A DNA stretch of 64,000 bases. Source: Caulobacter sp. Root343. GTDB taxonomy: Bacteria > Pseudomonadota > Alphaproteobacteria > Caulobacterales > Caulobacteraceae. Position numbers and translations under genes: made by a program. Below are positions 41,220 through 51,240 of the stretch, piece after piece; position 1 is the first letter of the stretch, and each line of letters begins with the position of its first letter. The DNA is taken from positions 310,899-374,898 of the forward strand of contig NZ_LMDF01000007.1 of the NCBI RefSeq assembly GCF_001425745.1, given 5' to 3'. Under the pieces are notes generated by a model, which did no database searches, had not been told where the DNA came from, and worked only from the letters and a program-made list of their open reading frames with translations.

Positions 41220-41264
41220 TTGGCAAAACACGTCCCACTTCTATAGAACGCACGTAATGTGCGT
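41220..41264 (+). promoter_or_regulatory. Probable promoter of pyrH with dyad near the transcription start
   Basis: TTGGCA (41220-41225) and TATAGA (41242-41247) are 16 bp apart. A perfect inverted repeat ACGCAC/GTGCGT (41248-41264) follows immediately, at the expected start of transcription. pyrH begins at 41291. Confidence 0.5.
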
Positions 41265-41290
41265 GCCGACGACTCAGGAATAGCGGTCCC

Positions 41291-42031
41291 ATGTCCGATA
41301 CCAGCGCGCCCCAGAAATACCGCCGCATCCTGCTGAAAGTGTCGGGCGAGGTCCTGATGGGCGACACGCCCTACGGCATCGACACGAACACCGTTCAATC
41401 CGTCGCCGACGACGTGGCCGAGATCGTCAAGTCCGGTGTGGAGCTGTGCCTGGTGATCGGCGGCGGCAACATCTTCCGCGGCATGGCCGGCGCGGCCAAG
41501 GGCATGGAGCGCTCCAGCGCCGACTACATGGGCATGCTGGCCACGGTGATGAACGCCTTGGCCATGCAGGACGCGCTGGAACGTATCGGCGTCCAGACCC
41601 GCGTGCAGTCGGCCATTCCGATGGCCACGGTCTGCGAGCCCTACATCCGCCGTCGCGCCCAGCGCCATCTCGAGAAGGGGCGGGTGGTGATCTTCGCCGC
41701 CGGGACCGGCAACCCGTTCTTCACCACCGACACCGCCGCGGCCCTGCGGGCGGCCGAGATGCAGTGCGACGCCCTGTTCAAGGGCACCAGCGTCGATGGC
41801 GTCTATACGGCCGACCCGAAGAAGGATCCGTCGGCCCAGCGTTACGATCGCCTGAGCTACATGGACGTCCTGGCCAAGGACCTGCGGGTCATGGACGCCT
41901 CGGCCGTCGCGCTGATGCGCGACAGCAATATTCCGATCATCGTCTTCTCGATCAAGGGGCGCGGCAATCTGCTGAACGTCCTGCGAGGCGAGGGGACCCA
42001 CACCGTGGTCTCCGAAGACCGCACCGCCTGA
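41291..42031 (+). CDS. pyrH: UMP kinase
   Basis: PyrH phosphorylates UMP to UDP. It is a hexameric amino-acid-kinase-family enzyme regulated by GTP and UTP. The 246-residue product shows [14 protein letters not shown] at the N-terminus (phosphate-binding lysine), [33 protein letters not shown] and [20 protein letters not shown]. All are typical. It has its own promoter after the tsf terminator and precedes frr by 24 bp. Confidence 0.97.
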   Translation: MSDTSAPQKYRRILLKVSGEVLMGDTPYGIDTNTVQSVADDVAEIVKSGVELCLVIGGGNIFRGMAGAAKGMERSSADYMGMLATVMNALAMQDALERIGVQTRVQSAIPMATVCEPYIRRRAQRHLEKGRVVIFAAGTGNPFFTTDTAAALRAAEMQCDALFKGTSVDGVYTADPKKDPSAQRYDRLSYMDVLAKDLRVMDASAVALMRDSNIPIIVFSIKGRGNLLNVLRGEGTHTVVSEDRTA

Positions 42032-42055
42032 CCCTAACAGCGAGGAGAGCCCGTC

Positions 42056-42622
42056 ATGGCCGCCGCCGAAAAACCCGTCCTCTCGCGTTACCGCGATCGC
42101 ATGGACAAGGCCATCGTCGCCCTGAAGGAAGAATTCAGCAGCCTGCGCACCGGCCGCGCGTCGGCCAGTCTGCTGGATCAGATCATGGTCGAAGCCTACG
42201 GCTCGACCACGCCGCTGAATGCGGTGGCCTCGGTCAGCGTGCCCGAGCCGCGCCAGATCAATGTCAGCGTCTGGGATCGGGGCGTCGTCGTCGCGGTCGA
42301 GAAGGCCATTCGCGCTTCGAGCCTGGGCCTGAACCCGGTCGTCGAAGGCCAGAACCTGCGTATTCCGCTTCCGCCGCCGACCGAGGAGCGCCGCAAGGAG
42401 CTCTCCAAGCTGGCCGGCAAATACGCCGAGCAGCAGAAGATCGCGGTCCGCAACGTCCGTCGCGACGCCAATGACGACCTCAAGAAGGCCGAAAAGGACG
42501 GCGCGATCGCCGAGGACGAGCGCAAGAAGATGGAGACCGAGGTCCAGAAGATGACCGACGACGCCATCAAGCGGGTCGACGAGGCCTTGAAAATCAAAGA
42601 ACAAGAGATCATGCAGGTTTGA
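42056..42622 (+). CDS. frr: Ribosome recycling factor
   Basis: RRF splits the post-termination ribosome together with EF-G. The 188-residue product has the expected length. Its two-domain pattern is the long helical domain with [20 protein letters not shown] and the compact domain with [37 protein letters not shown] and the C-terminal helix [18 protein letters not shown] close it. It lies between pyrH and uppS, 50 bp before the latter. Confidence 0.97.
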   Translation: MAAAEKPVLSRYRDRMDKAIVALKEEFSSLRTGRASASLLDQIMVEAYGSTTPLNAVASVSVPEPRQINVSVWDRGVVVAVEKAIRASSLGLNPVVEGQNLRIPLPPPTEERRKELSKLAGKYAEQQKIAVRNVRRDANDDLKKAEKDGAIAEDERKKMETEVQKMTDDAIKRVDEALKIKEQEIMQV

Positions 42623-42672
42623 TCGCCTTCCTTGAGAGTTAGTGGGGAGGCGACGAGGGAAGGTTGAAGCGA

Positions 42673-43452
42673 ATGCCGGCGACCACCGGTCTGCAGAACG
42701 TTTCGACGCGCGCCGGGGGCGATGCGTCCGATCAACGTCTGCACGTGGCCATTATCATGGATGGCAACGGCCGCTGGGCGAAGCAGCGGGGGATGCCGCG
42801 CGTCCTCGGCCATCGCGCCGGGGTCAACGCCCTGAAGCGCACCGTCGAGGGCGCCCAGAGCCAGAACGTCGGCGTGCTGACGGTCTTCGGCTTCTCGACC
42901 GAGAACTGGCGCCGTCCGGCGCACGAGGTCTCCGAGCTGATGAGCCTGCTGAAGGCCTACGTCGAATCGGACCTCGAGCGGCTGGCCAAGGCCGGGGTCC
43001 GGGTCCGGATCATCGGTCGCCGCACCGGCCTGTCGGCCGATATCGCCGAGGTGATCGAGCGGGCCGAGCGGCGCACCGAGGCCAATACCGAGTTCACTCT
43101 GCAAGTGGCTTTCAACTATGGCGGCCAGGCCGATATCGCCGACGCGGCGCGGGCCTTCGCCGAAAAGGTCGCGCGGGGCGAGGCCGAGCCCTCGGACCTG
43201 ACCGAGGAGACGTTCGAACGCTTCCTGTCGACGGCCGCGGCCCCGCCGCCGGACCTGATCGTGCGCACCAGCGGCGAGCGCCGCATCTCGAACTTCCTGC
43301 TGTGGGACTGCGCCTACGCCGAACTGGTGTTCCAGGACGTGCTATGGCCCGACTACGGCCCCGAGGCGCTGGCCGCGGCCATCGCCGACTATCGCCGGCG
43401 GGATCGACGTTATGGAGGAATCGCGGCCGATGACGTCGCCGTCGCCGGCTAA
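42673..43452 (+). CDS. uppS: Undecaprenyl diphosphate synthase
   Basis: UppS makes the C55 lipid carrier precursor for peptidoglycan and other envelope polymers by cis-prenyl addition. The 259-residue product has the catalytic Asp30 in IIMDGNGRWAKQRGMPRVLG, FGFSTENWRRPAHEVSELM, and the C-terminal LIVRTSGERRISNFLLWDCA. The ATG at 42673 lies 9 bp after AGGGAAGG; the TTG at 42664 is immediately next to that site and is unlikely. It overlaps cdsA by 23 bp. Confidence 0.96.
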   Translation: MPATTGLQNVSTRAGGDASDQRLHVAIIMDGNGRWAKQRGMPRVLGHRAGVNALKRTVEGAQSQNVGVLTVFGFSTENWRRPAHEVSELMSLLKAYVESDLERLAKAGVRVRIIGRRTGLSADIAEVIERAERRTEANTEFTLQVAFNYGGQADIADAARAFAEKVARGEAEPSDLTEETFERFLSTAAAPPPDLIVRTSGERRISNFLLWDCAYAELVFQDVLWPDYGPEALAAAIADYRRRDRRYGGIAADDVAVAG

Positions 43453-44257
43453 GCGCTTCAATTGGGGCAATCTACGGATGCGTGTGGTTTCGGCCACCGT
43501 GCTCGTGCCCACGGTCGTGGCCGCCGTCTGGCTGGGCGGCTACTGGATCCTGGCCCTGGCCCTGGTCTGCGTGGCCCTGCTGGCCCGCGAGTGGGGCAAG
43601 ATCAGCGCGCCCAAGGCCCCCAGGGCGGTCGGGGTCGTGGTCGGCCTGTTCTGCGCCGCCGCGGTCCTCGCCGGATTCCTGCATCACTTCTTCATCGCCT
43701 GGTCCGTCGTGCTGGTCGGGGCCTTCCTGGCGGGCCTGATCGCGCGCGGCGCGGTCGAGCGCCGAGCCGACGCGGCCTATGGCGTCGTCTATATCGCCCC
43801 GGCCGTGATCGCCCTGGTCTGGATCCGTTCGCTGTCGGACGGCCTATGGTGGACCCTGCTGCTATTCGTGGTCACCTGGTTCGCAGACATCTTCGCCTAT
43901 GTGGCCGGCAGTATCTTCAAGGGGCCCAAGCTGTGGCCCCAGATCTCGCCCAACAAGACCTGGTCCGGCTTCGTCGGCGGTCTGGTGGCCGCGACGATCG
44001 GCGCAGTCATTGTCTCCGAGTTGGCCCATCTTCGCCTGGTCTGGCCGGCAGCGGCCCTGGTCGGTCTGATGGGCGGCTTGGCCACCATGGCCGGCGATCT
44101 GTGGGAGTCGATCCTCAAGCGCCGCTTCGGCGTCAAGGACAGCGGCGATATCATTCCCGGGCACGGCGGCCTGCTGGACCGCGTCGACGGCCTGATGTTC
44201 GCGGCGATCGTCGTCGCCGCCATCCGCCTGATCGACCACTGGGGATGGGCCCATTGA
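43430..44257 (+). CDS. cdsA: Phosphatidate cytidylyltransferase
   Basis: CdsA makes CDP-diacylglycerol, the precursor of all phospholipids, in the inner membrane. The 275-residue product has about eight membrane helices. The family signature at the C-terminus is [20 protein letters not shown] followed by [32 protein letters not shown] is also conserved. I chose the ATG at 43430, which has GGAGGAA 9 nt upstream, over ATG 43412. It overlaps uppS at its start and dxr at its end. Confidence 0.94.
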   Translation: MTSPSPAKRFNWGNLRMRVVSATVLVPTVVAAVWLGGYWILALALVCVALLAREWGKISAPKAPRAVGVVVGLFCAAAVLAGFLHHFFIAWSVVLVGAFLAGLIARGAVERRADAAYGVVYIAPAVIALVWIRSLSDGLWWTLLLFVVTWFADIFAYVAGSIFKGPKLWPQISPNKTWSGFVGGLVAATIGAVIVSELAHLRLVWPAAALVGLMGGLATMAGDLWESILKRRFGVKDSGDIIPGHGGLLDRVDGLMFAAIVVAAIRLIDHWGWAH

Positions 44258-45444
44258 CCTCCCCACGTAAGGTGGTGGTGCTGGGCTCGACCGGATCGAT
44301 CGGCCTCTCGACCCTGAGCCTCTTCGAAGAGTCCGGCGCGCCGGTCGAGGTCCTGGCCCTGACGGCGGGGCGCAATGTCGAACGCCTGATCCAGCAGGCC
44401 CTGCGCTGGCGACCCCAACTGGCGGTCATCGAGGACGAGACCCAGTTTTCGGCGCTGAAGGACGGTCTGGCCGGAACCGGCGTGCGCGCCGCCGCCGGCG
44501 CCGCCGCGATCAGCGAAGCCGCCGCCATGGGCGCGGATTGGGTCATGTCGGCCATCGTCGGCGCGGCGGGCCTTGCTCCCACCCTGGCGGCCGCCCGCAC
44601 CGGCGCGACCATCGCCTTGGCCAACAAGGAAAGCCTCGTCTGCGCCGGCCCGGCCCTGCTGGCCATCGCCAAGGCCGCTGGCGGCTCGGTGATCCCGGTC
44701 GATTCCGAGCACTCGGCGATCTTCCAGGTGCTGCAGCCGGCCTGCGCCCATCGCGTGGCGCGTCTGATCCTGACCGCTTCGGGCGGCCCGTTCCGCACCT
44801 GGGACAAGGCGGCGATGGCCGCCGCCACGCCCGAACAGGCCATCGCCCATCCCAACTGGTCGATGGGCGCCAAGATTTCGGTCGATTCCGCGACCATGAT
44901 GAACAAGGGCCTCGAGATGATCGAGGCCTCGTACCTGTTCGGAACCCCGGAAGACCGCGTCGACGTCGTGATTCACCCCCAGTCCGTGATCCATAGCCTG
45001 GTGGAATACGCCGACGGCTCGACCCTGGCCCAGTTGGGGCCGCCGGACATGCGCGCGCCGATCGCCTGCGCTTTCGCCTGGCCCGACCGGTTGCCCTGGC
45101 CCGCGCCGCGCCTGGACCTGGCCGCTTACGGCCAGCTGACGTTCGAATCGCCCGACCTGGAGCGCTTCCCGTCGATCGACATCGCGCGCGAGGCGCTGCG
45201 CCTGGGCGGAGGCGCTCCGGCGGCCATGAATGCCGCCAATGAGGTGGCTGTCGCCGCTTTCCTTGACCGGCGGATTGGCTTTCTCGATATTGCCGCCTCG
45301 GTGGCGGGGACCTTAGAGCGTATGAATAGTCTTGGCGGCCTTTCCCGCACCGATAGTGACGCTGTCGACAACGCGATGATGATCGACGCCAGCGCTCGCC
45401 GCATTGCGGCCGAGGTTGTCGCGCAAAAGCATCGCCGGCTCTGA
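44245..45444 (+). CDS. dxr: 1-deoxy-D-xylulose 5-phosphate reductoisomerase
   Basis: Dxr converts DXP to MEP in the non-mevalonate isoprenoid pathway, feeding UppS. The 399-residue product has the NADPH motif [15 protein letters not shown] at the N-terminus. [16 protein letters not shown], the metal and substrate site [16 protein letters not shown], and [20 protein letters not shown] follow. The ATG at 44245 overlaps the cdsA end by 13 bp; a TTG at 44254 is an alternative start. The gene is 22 bp before mmpA. Confidence 0.96.
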   Translation: MGPLTSPRKVVVLGSTGSIGLSTLSLFEESGAPVEVLALTAGRNVERLIQQALRWRPQLAVIEDETQFSALKDGLAGTGVRAAAGAAAISEAAAMGADWVMSAIVGAAGLAPTLAAARTGATIALANKESLVCAGPALLAIAKAAGGSVIPVDSEHSAIFQVLQPACAHRVARLILTASGGPFRTWDKAAMAAATPEQAIAHPNWSMGAKISVDSATMMNKGLEMIEASYLFGTPEDRVDVVIHPQSVIHSLVEYADGSTLAQLGPPDMRAPIACAFAWPDRLPWPAPRLDLAAYGQLTFESPDLERFPSIDIAREALRLGGGAPAAMNAANEVAVAAFLDRRIGFLDIAASVAGTLERMNSLGGLSRTDSDAVDNAMMIDASARRIAAEVVAQKHRRL

Positions 45445-45466
45445 TCCGGGGGACCGGCCAAACCTA

Positions 45467-46663
45467 ATGACCGACGTACTGATCATCATCCTTTCCACGG
45501 TCTTCGTGCTGTCCGTCGTGGTCACCATCCACGAGCTGGGCCACTACTGGGCCGCCCGCGCATGCGGGGTGGCCATCGACTGCTTCTCGCTGGGCTTCGG
45601 CCCGCCGCTGGTGTCCTGGCGTGACAAGCATGGCGTCGAGTGGCGCATCGCCTCGATTCCGCTGGGCGGCTATGTCCGCTTCCTCGGCGACGAGAATGCG
45701 GCCAGCGTGCCCGACCAGGACAACCTGGAAGCCATGCGCGCCTCGATCGTGGCGCGGGAAGGCCAGGGGGCGGAGTCCCGCTACTTCCATTTCAAGCCGG
45801 TTTGGCAGCGGGCGATCATCGCCGTGGCCGGGCCGGTATCGAACTTCGTGCTGGCTATCCTGATCATGGCCGTCTTCCTGGTCATGATCGGTACGCCGCG
45901 TTCGACCCCGGTCGTCACCAGCGTCGAGCGGGGCAGCGCCGCCGAGGCCGCCGGTTTCCGACCCGGCGACACGATCCTGAAGGCCGACAGCCGCAAGATC
46001 GAGAGCTTCCAGACCCTGCAAAACTATATCGGCCTGCGCGCCAACCTGGCGGTCGACTTTACCGTCAAGCGTGACGGCCGCGAGGTCCACCTGCGGGCGA
46101 CGCCGCGCCTGATCGAGACCACCGACCGCTTTTCGGGCCGCACCAAGGTCAGCCGCCTGGGCATCGGCAACGCCGGCATGACCCACCTGAAGCGCTCGAC
46201 CGTGCTCGGCGCCGTTCCCGACGCCACCGTCGAGGTGTGGGGCATGATCAAGACGATCGGCTTCTATCTCGGGCGCCTCGTCACCGGCCAACTGCCCGCC
46301 GATCAGATCAGCGGCCTGATCGGCATCGGTCACACCGCCGGCGCGGTGACCAAGGCTAGCGCCGAGGGCGCGCCCAATGTCGCCACCATGGCGCTGCGGG
46401 TGTTCGTCTCGTCCATGCTTCTGATCGCCAGCCTGTCGGTCAGCATCGGCTTCATGAATCTGCTGCCGATCCCGGTTCTGGATGGCGGACATCTGCTGAT
46501 GTACGCCTACGAAGCCGTGGCCAAGCGGCCCCTACGAGCGGATTTCCAGGCGGCCGGCTTCCGCGCGGGGCTTGCCTTGATCCTGGGTTTCATGCTGTTC
46601 GCGGCGTGGAACGACCTTAACCGCTACGACGTGTTCAAATTCATCGGCGGCCTGTTCACGTGA
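45467..46663 (+). CDS. mmpA: Site-2 membrane metalloprotease RseP/MmpA
   Basis: This is an inner-membrane zinc protease for regulated intramembrane proteolysis; the Caulobacter homologue MmpA cleaves the polarity protein PodJ. The 398-residue product has the zinc motif H22-E-L-G-H26 in the first helix. A PDZ domain lies around residues 120-200 (VVTSVERGSAAEAAGFRPGD). The second catalytic segment near the C-terminus is NLLPIPVLDGGHLLM. ATG 45467 gives the standard short N-terminus; an upstream frame reaches into dxr and is not used. It directly precedes bamA, as in many proteobacteria. Confidence 0.95.
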   Translation: MTDVLIIILSTVFVLSVVVTIHELGHYWAARACGVAIDCFSLGFGPPLVSWRDKHGVEWRIASIPLGGYVRFLGDENAASVPDQDNLEAMRASIVAREGQGAESRYFHFKPVWQRAIIAVAGPVSNFVLAILIMAVFLVMIGTPRSTPVVTSVERGSAAEAAGFRPGDTILKADSRKIESFQTLQNYIGLRANLAVDFTVKRDGREVHLRATPRLIETTDRFSGRTKVSRLGIGNAGMTHLKRSTVLGAVPDATVEVWGMIKTIGFYLGRLVTGQLPADQISGLIGIGHTAGAVTKASAEGAPNVATMALRVFVSSMLLIASLSVSIGFMNLLPIPVLDGGHLLMYAYEAVAKRPLRADFQAAGFRAGLALILGFMLFAAWNDLNRYDVFKFIGGLFT

Positions 46664-46680
46664 ACGCCCGCCCTCCGCCC

Positions 46681-49044
46681 ATGATTGGTCACATGAACAA
46701 ACTTCGCGCCCACAGCGCCGCGTTCGCCACCGGTGTGGCGCTGCTCCTCGGCTCGACGGCCCTGACGGCTCCGCAGCAGGCCTTCGCCCAGGCCGCTCAG
46801 ACGGTCCAGGTCCAGCGTATCCTGGTGCAGGGCAACGAGCGGATCGAGCAGGGCACGGTGCTGTCGTATCTGCCGATCCAGCCGGGCGACACGGTCGATT
46901 CCCAGCGCCTCGACTTGGCGCTGAAGACGCTGGCGCGCACCGATCTGTTCGCCGACGTGAAGATCGAGATGCAAGGCGGCGACCTGATCGTGAAGGTCGT
47001 CGAGAACCCGATCATCAACCAGGTGGTCTTCGAAGGGAATTCGTCCCTGAAGGAAGACAAGCTGAAGGACGAGGTCCAGATCCGCCCGCGCGGCATCTTC
47101 ACCCGCGCCAAGGTCCAGGCCGACGTCCAGCGCATCATCGAACTCTACCGTCGTTCGGGCCGCATTTCGGCGACCGTGACGCCCAAGGTGGTCGAGCTGC
47201 CGCAAAAGCGCGTCGACCTGGTGTTCGAGATCAGCGAAGGCCCCAAGAGCGGCGTGCTGGGGATCAACTTCCTGGGCAACAGCGAGTACTCGGACAACGA
47301 CCTGCGCGACGTGGTCGTGACCAAGGAAAGCCGCTGGTACAAGATCCTGACCAGCAACGACAACTACGACCCCGACCGGATCGAGTACGACCGCGAGCAG
47401 CTGCGCAAGTTCTACCGCAATCGCGGCTATTTCGACTTCCGCGTCGTTTCCTCGGTGGCCGAACTGGCCCCGGACAAGAACGGCTTCGCCGTCACCTACA
47501 CGCTCGACGAGGGCCCGAAGTACAAGTTCGGAAAGGTCACCGTCGAGACCGAGCTGAAGAAGCTGGACGGCAATCTGCTGGCCCAGATCCTGCCGATCCG
47601 CTCCGGTCAACTCTACGAGGACGAGCGTATCGAACAGGCCACCGACGCCCTGACTTTCGCGGCGGGCGCGGCCGGCTTCGCCTTCGTGGACGTGGTGCCG
47701 CGCTACGTGCCCAACCGCGAGACCAAGACCGTCGACGTCGTCTTCAAGGTCCGCGAAGGGCCACGCGTCTATGTCGACCGCATCGACATCGTCGGCAACA
47801 CCCGCACGCTGGACTACGTCCTGCGCCGCGAGCTGGAGGTCGCTGAAGGCGACGCCTACAACCGCGTGCTGGTCGACCGCTCGAAGAACAACATCCGCCG
47901 TCTGGGCTTCTTCAAGGAAGTCGAGATCGAGGACACCCCCGGCTCGGCGCCTGACCGCACCAGCCTGAAGGTCAAGGTCGAGGAGCAGCCGACGGGCGAA
48001 CTGTCGTTCAGCGCCGGCTACAGCTCGGTCGACAAGCTGGTGCTGGACGTCGGCATCACCGAGCGGAACTTCCGCGGTCGCGGCCAGAACCTGCGCGCCC
48101 GCGCCTCGGTCGGTTCGCTGCGCCAGCAGATCGACTTCGGCTTCAGCGAGCCGCGCTTCCTGGGCCGCAACCTGGTGGCGGGCGTGAACCTGTACACCTT
48201 CCGCTACGACCTGTCGGACTACGCGGCCTACGACACCAAGTCGGTCGGCGGCGACGTCCGCTTCGGCTTCCCGCTGACCAACGACTCGTCGATGAGCCTG
48301 CGCTACACGATCCGCCAGGACGACGTCAGCGTCGCCGACAGCCTCTGCACCAGCGGTTCGGTGTCGCAGATCCTCTGCCTGCAGCGCGGCGCCTATATCA
48401 CCTCGCTGATCGGCTACGGCCTGCGCATCGACAAGCGCAACGACCCGATCAACCCGACCCGCGGCTGGTTCGCCGACCTGAACCAGGATCTGGCGGGCGT
48501 GGGCGGCGACGTGAAGTACCTGAAGACCGAGGCCGACGCCGGCTGGTACTACGGCTTCACCAAGGACCTGGTGTTCAGCGCGACCGGCTCGTTCGGCTAT
48601 ATCGAGGGCTGGGGCGGCGACAACGTCCGCATCAACGATCGCTTCTACCGCGGCGGCACCTCGTTCCGCGGCTTCGAGATCGCCGGTATCGGTCCGCGCG
48701 ACATCTCGAGCACGAACAACTCGATGGGCGCCAAGCTCTACGCCATCAGCACCTTCGAGCTGACCGTTCCGACCTTCCTGCCCGAGCAGTACGGCATCAA
48801 GGCCGCCCTGTTCAGCGACGTGGGTACGGCCGGTCTGCTGGATGATGTGGATCGTCAGAAGTCGCCTGGCGTCTTCGATCCGAACATCAAGGACAACCTC
48901 GGCCTGCGTGCGACGGCCGGTATCTCGATCGACTGGAAGTCCCCCATGGGTCCCATTCGATTCGATATCAGCCGCATTTTGGCCAAGGAAAGTTACGACC
49001 GAACCGAAACGTTCCGGTTCTCCACCTCCACAAGGTTCCAATAA
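46681..49044 (+). CDS. bamA: Outer membrane protein assembly factor BamA
   Basis: BamA is the central Omp85 channel that inserts beta-barrel proteins into the outer membrane. From ATG 46681 it is 787 residues: a signal peptide (MNKLRAHSAAFATGVALLLG, cut after AFA), five POTRA domains (from VQRILVQGNERIEQGTVLSY) and a C-terminal 16-strand barrel. The barrel includes the conserved lid-loop motif RGF (FRGFEIAGIGPRD). The start is uncertain: GTG 46660 overlaps the mmpA stop and ATG 46693 is also possible; no clear ribosome site separates them. The last residues are RFSTSTRFQ, so the usual terminal aromatic is one residue from the end. Confidence 0.95.
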   Translation: MIGHMNKLRAHSAAFATGVALLLGSTALTAPQQAFAQAAQTVQVQRILVQGNERIEQGTVLSYLPIQPGDTVDSQRLDLALKTLARTDLFADVKIEMQGGDLIVKVVENPIINQVVFEGNSSLKEDKLKDEVQIRPRGIFTRAKVQADVQRIIELYRRSGRISATVTPKVVELPQKRVDLVFEISEGPKSGVLGINFLGNSEYSDNDLRDVVVTKESRWYKILTSNDNYDPDRIEYDREQLRKFYRNRGYFDFRVVSSVAELAPDKNGFAVTYTLDEGPKYKFGKVTVETELKKLDGNLLAQILPIRSGQLYEDERIEQATDALTFAAGAAGFAFVDVVPRYVPNRETKTVDVVFKVREGPRVYVDRIDIVGNTRTLDYVLRRELEVAEGDAYNRVLVDRSKNNIRRLGFFKEVEIEDTPGSAPDRTSLKVKVEEQPTGELSFSAGYSSVDKLVLDVGITERNFRGRGQNLRARASVGSLRQQIDFGFSEPRFLGRNLVAGVNLYTFRYDLSDYAAYDTKSVGGDVRFGFPLTNDSSMSLRYTIRQDDVSVADSLCTSGSVSQILCLQRGAYITSLIGYGLRIDKRNDPINPTRGWFADLNQDLAGVGGDVKYLKTEADAGWYYGFTKDLVFSATGSFGYIEGWGGDNVRINDRFYRGGTSFRGFEIAGIGPRDISSTNNSMGAKLYAISTFELTVPTFLPEQYGIKAALFSDVGTAGLLDDVDRQKSPGVFDPNIKDNLGLRATAGISIDWKSPMGPIRFDISRILAKESYDRTETFRFSTSTRFQ

Positions 49045-49046
49045 AC

Positions 49047-49685
49047 ATGTCCAAGTTCCTGTCCGCGGCCGCGTCCAGCGTCGTCGCTCTCGCCATCGCG
49101 TCCAGCGCCTCGGCCCAGACCGCTGCTCCCGCGGCGCCGGCTGCTCCGGCCGTCACGCACGGCTCGGTTCTGCCGGGCGTCTGCATCTTCTCCTACCAGC
49201 GGGCCGTGGGCCAATCGCAAGTCGGCAAGGCCGTCAATGCGCGCCTGGGCACCATCGCCCAGCAAGTGAACGCCGAACTGTCCGGCGAGCGGACGGCTCT
49301 GGAAAATGAGTCCAAGGCCCTGGACGCCAAGAAGGCGACCACGGCGCAGGACGCCCTGGAGCAGCAAGCCGCCACTCTGCAGGCCAAGGCTAACGCCTGG
49401 CAACGCAAGGGCCAGCTGCGCCAGAAGGAAGTCGAAGTCACCGAGCAAAAGGCGCTTGCCCGCGTTTCCCAAGAGCTCGATACGCCGATCAAGCAGGTGT
49501 ATCAGGCCCAGAAATGCAGCCTTCTGCTGGACCGCGAGTCCGTGATGCTGGCCAACCCGGCCATGGACATCACCGACGCCGTCGTCGCCGCTCTGGACGC
49601 TCGCATCAAGACCCTGACCTTCGACCGCGAACGTCTGGACCAACAGGTCCCGGGCGCCGCGGCTCTGCAACCGACCAACAAGTAA
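49047..49685 (+). CDS. ompH: OmpH/Skp family periplasmic chaperone
   Basis: Skp/OmpH chaperones hold unfolded outer-membrane proteins on their way to BamA. The 212-residue product has a signal peptide (MSKFLSAAASSVVALAIASS, cut after ASA) and an Ala/Pro-rich spacer. A long helical region follows, with charged heptads from about residue 60 to 150 (for example VNAELSGERTALENESKALD), as in the Skp tentacles. The start is 2 bp after the bamA stop. The order bamA-ompH-lpxD is the usual one. Confidence 0.9.
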   Translation: MSKFLSAAASSVVALAIASSASAQTAAPAAPAAPAVTHGSVLPGVCIFSYQRAVGQSQVGKAVNARLGTIAQQVNAELSGERTALENESKALDAKKATTAQDALEQQAATLQAKANAWQRKGQLRQKEVEVTEQKALARVSQELDTPIKQVYQAQKCSLLLDRESVMLANPAMDITDAVVAALDARIKTLTFDRERLDQQVPGAAALQPTNK

Positions 49686-49696
49686 GCGAATCGTCT

Positions 49697-49716
49697 CCTT
49701 TAGGTTTACCTAAGGG
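49697..49716 (+). terminator. Hairpin between ompH and lpxD
   Basis: CCTTTAGGT/ACCTAAGGG (49697-49705 with 49708-49716) forms nine pairs with one G-U and a very short loop, and AACGTTTT follows. It may be a weak attenuator. The downstream GGGAACGTTTTCGCCGTG also resembles a sequence before the FliK-like gene. Confidence 0.4.
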
Positions 49717-49738
49717 AACGTTTTCGCCGTGAGGAACC

Positions 49739-50758
49739 ATGCCGGACCCGCGTTTCTTTGACAGCCTGGGTCCGGCATCGCTTTCCGAGTTGGCCCGGGC
49801 CGGCGCCGCCGAACTGGCGGATGCGGCCTGGGGCGATCGCCTGATCGCCCGCGCCGCGCCGCTCGACGGGGCTGACGCCGAGGCGATCACCTTCTTTTCC
49901 GACGCCAAGCGCAAGGACTCCGCCGCGGCCACGCGGGCCGGAGCCTGTTTCGCGCGCCCCGAACATCGCGACTTTCTACCTTCGACCTGCGCCGTCCTGC
50001 TGACCAAGCATCCGCAGGCGGCCTGGGCGGCAGCGGTCGGACGGCTGCACGCGCCGCGCCGCCATGATCCGTCCGCGCCCGCCGTCCACCCGGAGGCGAC
50101 GCTGGAAGACGGCGTCCTGCTGTCGCCGAACGTGGTGATTGGTCAGGGCGCGCGGATCGGACGAGGCACGCGGATCGGTCCTGGCGCCGTGATCGGCCCG
50201 GGCGTCTTGATCGGCCGGGACTGCGTGATCGGGCCCAACGCGGTGATCGGCTTTGCCCTGGTGGGCGACCGGGTGTCGGTCTCGGCGGGCGCGGTGTTGG
50301 GCGAGGCCGGTTTCGGCGCCGCCATCGGTCCGGGCGGCATGGTCGACTTGCCGCAGCTGGGTCGGGTGGTGATCCAGGACAATGTCACGATCGGCGCCAA
50401 CAGCTGTGTCGACCGGGGCGCCTTCGGCGACACCACGGTCGGCGAGAACACCAAGATCGACAACCTCGTGCATGTCGCGCACAACGTCCGTGTGGGGCGC
50501 AATTGCGTGCTCGCGGCCTATACAGGGCTGTCGGGCAGCACGATCGTCGGCGACGGCGTCGCGTTTGGCGGCAAGGCCGGCGTCGCCGACCACTTGAACA
50601 TCGGCTCGGGCGCGAGCATCGGGGCCGCCGCCTCGGTGTTCAAGGACGTGCCGGAAGGTGAAACTTGGACGGGCTTTCCGGCGCGGCCGCTCAAGCGGTG
50701 GCTCCGGGAGACCGCATGGCTGTCCCGCATGGCGGGCGGCCGAGGGACGAGGGGCTGA
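49739..50758 (+). CDS. lpxD: UDP-3-O-acylglucosamine N-acyltransferase
   Basis: LpxD adds the second acyl chain in lipid A synthesis. The 339-residue product has the N-terminal uridine-binding domain and then the left-handed beta-helix of hexapeptide repeats (for example IGRGTRIGPGAVIGPGVLIG). The catalytic region is DNLVHVAHNVRVGRNC, with the essential histidine. The C-terminal helix contains WTGFPARPLKRWLRETAWLS. It begins 53 bp after ompH and ends 2 bp before fabZ. Confidence 0.96.
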   Translation: MPDPRFFDSLGPASLSELARAGAAELADAAWGDRLIARAAPLDGADAEAITFFSDAKRKDSAAATRAGACFARPEHRDFLPSTCAVLLTKHPQAAWAAAVGRLHAPRRHDPSAPAVHPEATLEDGVLLSPNVVIGQGARIGRGTRIGPGAVIGPGVLIGRDCVIGPNAVIGFALVGDRVSVSAGAVLGEAGFGAAIGPGGMVDLPQLGRVVIQDNVTIGANSCVDRGAFGDTTVGENTKIDNLVHVAHNVRVGRNCVLAAYTGLSGSTIVGDGVAFGGKAGVADHLNIGSGASIGAAASVFKDVPEGETWTGFPARPLKRWLRETAWLSRMAGGRGTRG

Positions 50759-50760
50759 GT

Positions 50761-51240
50761 ATGGGCCAGAACGCCGAACAAACGGTGCGGACCGACATCG
50801 ACATCGCGGAGATCCTGGCGCGCATCCCGCACCGCTATCCGTTCCTGCTGGTCGATCGGGCCGAGGCCTACGAGCCGCATAAGTCGATCGTCGGCATCAA
50901 GTGCGTGACGATCAACGAGCCTTTCTTCCAAGGCCACTTCCCGGGCAATCCAGTCATGCCCGGCGTGCTGATCATCGAGGCCCTGGCCCAGACGGGCGCG
51001 GTGCTGATGAGCAAGTCGCTGGAAGTCGACACCGAGGGCAAGACCATCTTCTTCATGTCGGTCGACAACGCCCGCTTCCGCAATCCTGTGCGCCCCGGCG
51101 ACGTGATCCGCATGGAGGTCGAGGTCGTCCGCGCCCGTTCGTCCATCTTCAAGTTCAAGGGCGTGGCCAAGGTCGGCGACAAGGTGGCCGCCGAGGCCGA
51201 GTTCGCGGCCATGGTGGTCGACACGGGACCCAAGGCATGA
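50761..51240 (+). CDS. fabZ: 3-hydroxyacyl-ACP dehydratase FabZ
   Basis: FabZ dehydrates beta-hydroxyacyl-ACP in fatty acid elongation and competes with LpxA for hydroxyacyl substrates. The 159-residue hot-dog-fold product has the catalytic His in [20 protein letters not shown] and Glu in the same segment ([10 protein letters not shown]), plus [13 protein letters not shown] 50761 directly follows lpxD and gives the standard start. It overlaps lpxA by ATGA, as is usual for the lpxD-fabZ-lpxA order. Confidence 0.97.
   Translation: MGQNAEQTVRTDIDIAEILARIPHRYPFLLVDRAEAYEPHKSIVGIKCVTINEPFFQGHFPGNPVMPGVLIIEALAQTGAVLMSKSLEVDTEGKTIFFMSVDNARFRNPVRPGDVIRMEVEVVRARSSIFKFKGVAKVGDKVAAEAEFAAMVVDTGPKA

Noticed and set aside
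46624-49041. 805-codon open frame antisense to bamA
   Set aside because: It is a shadow of bamA; its composition (Val/Asp/Gln/His-rich) is typical of antisense reading, and it has no ribosome site or known domain.
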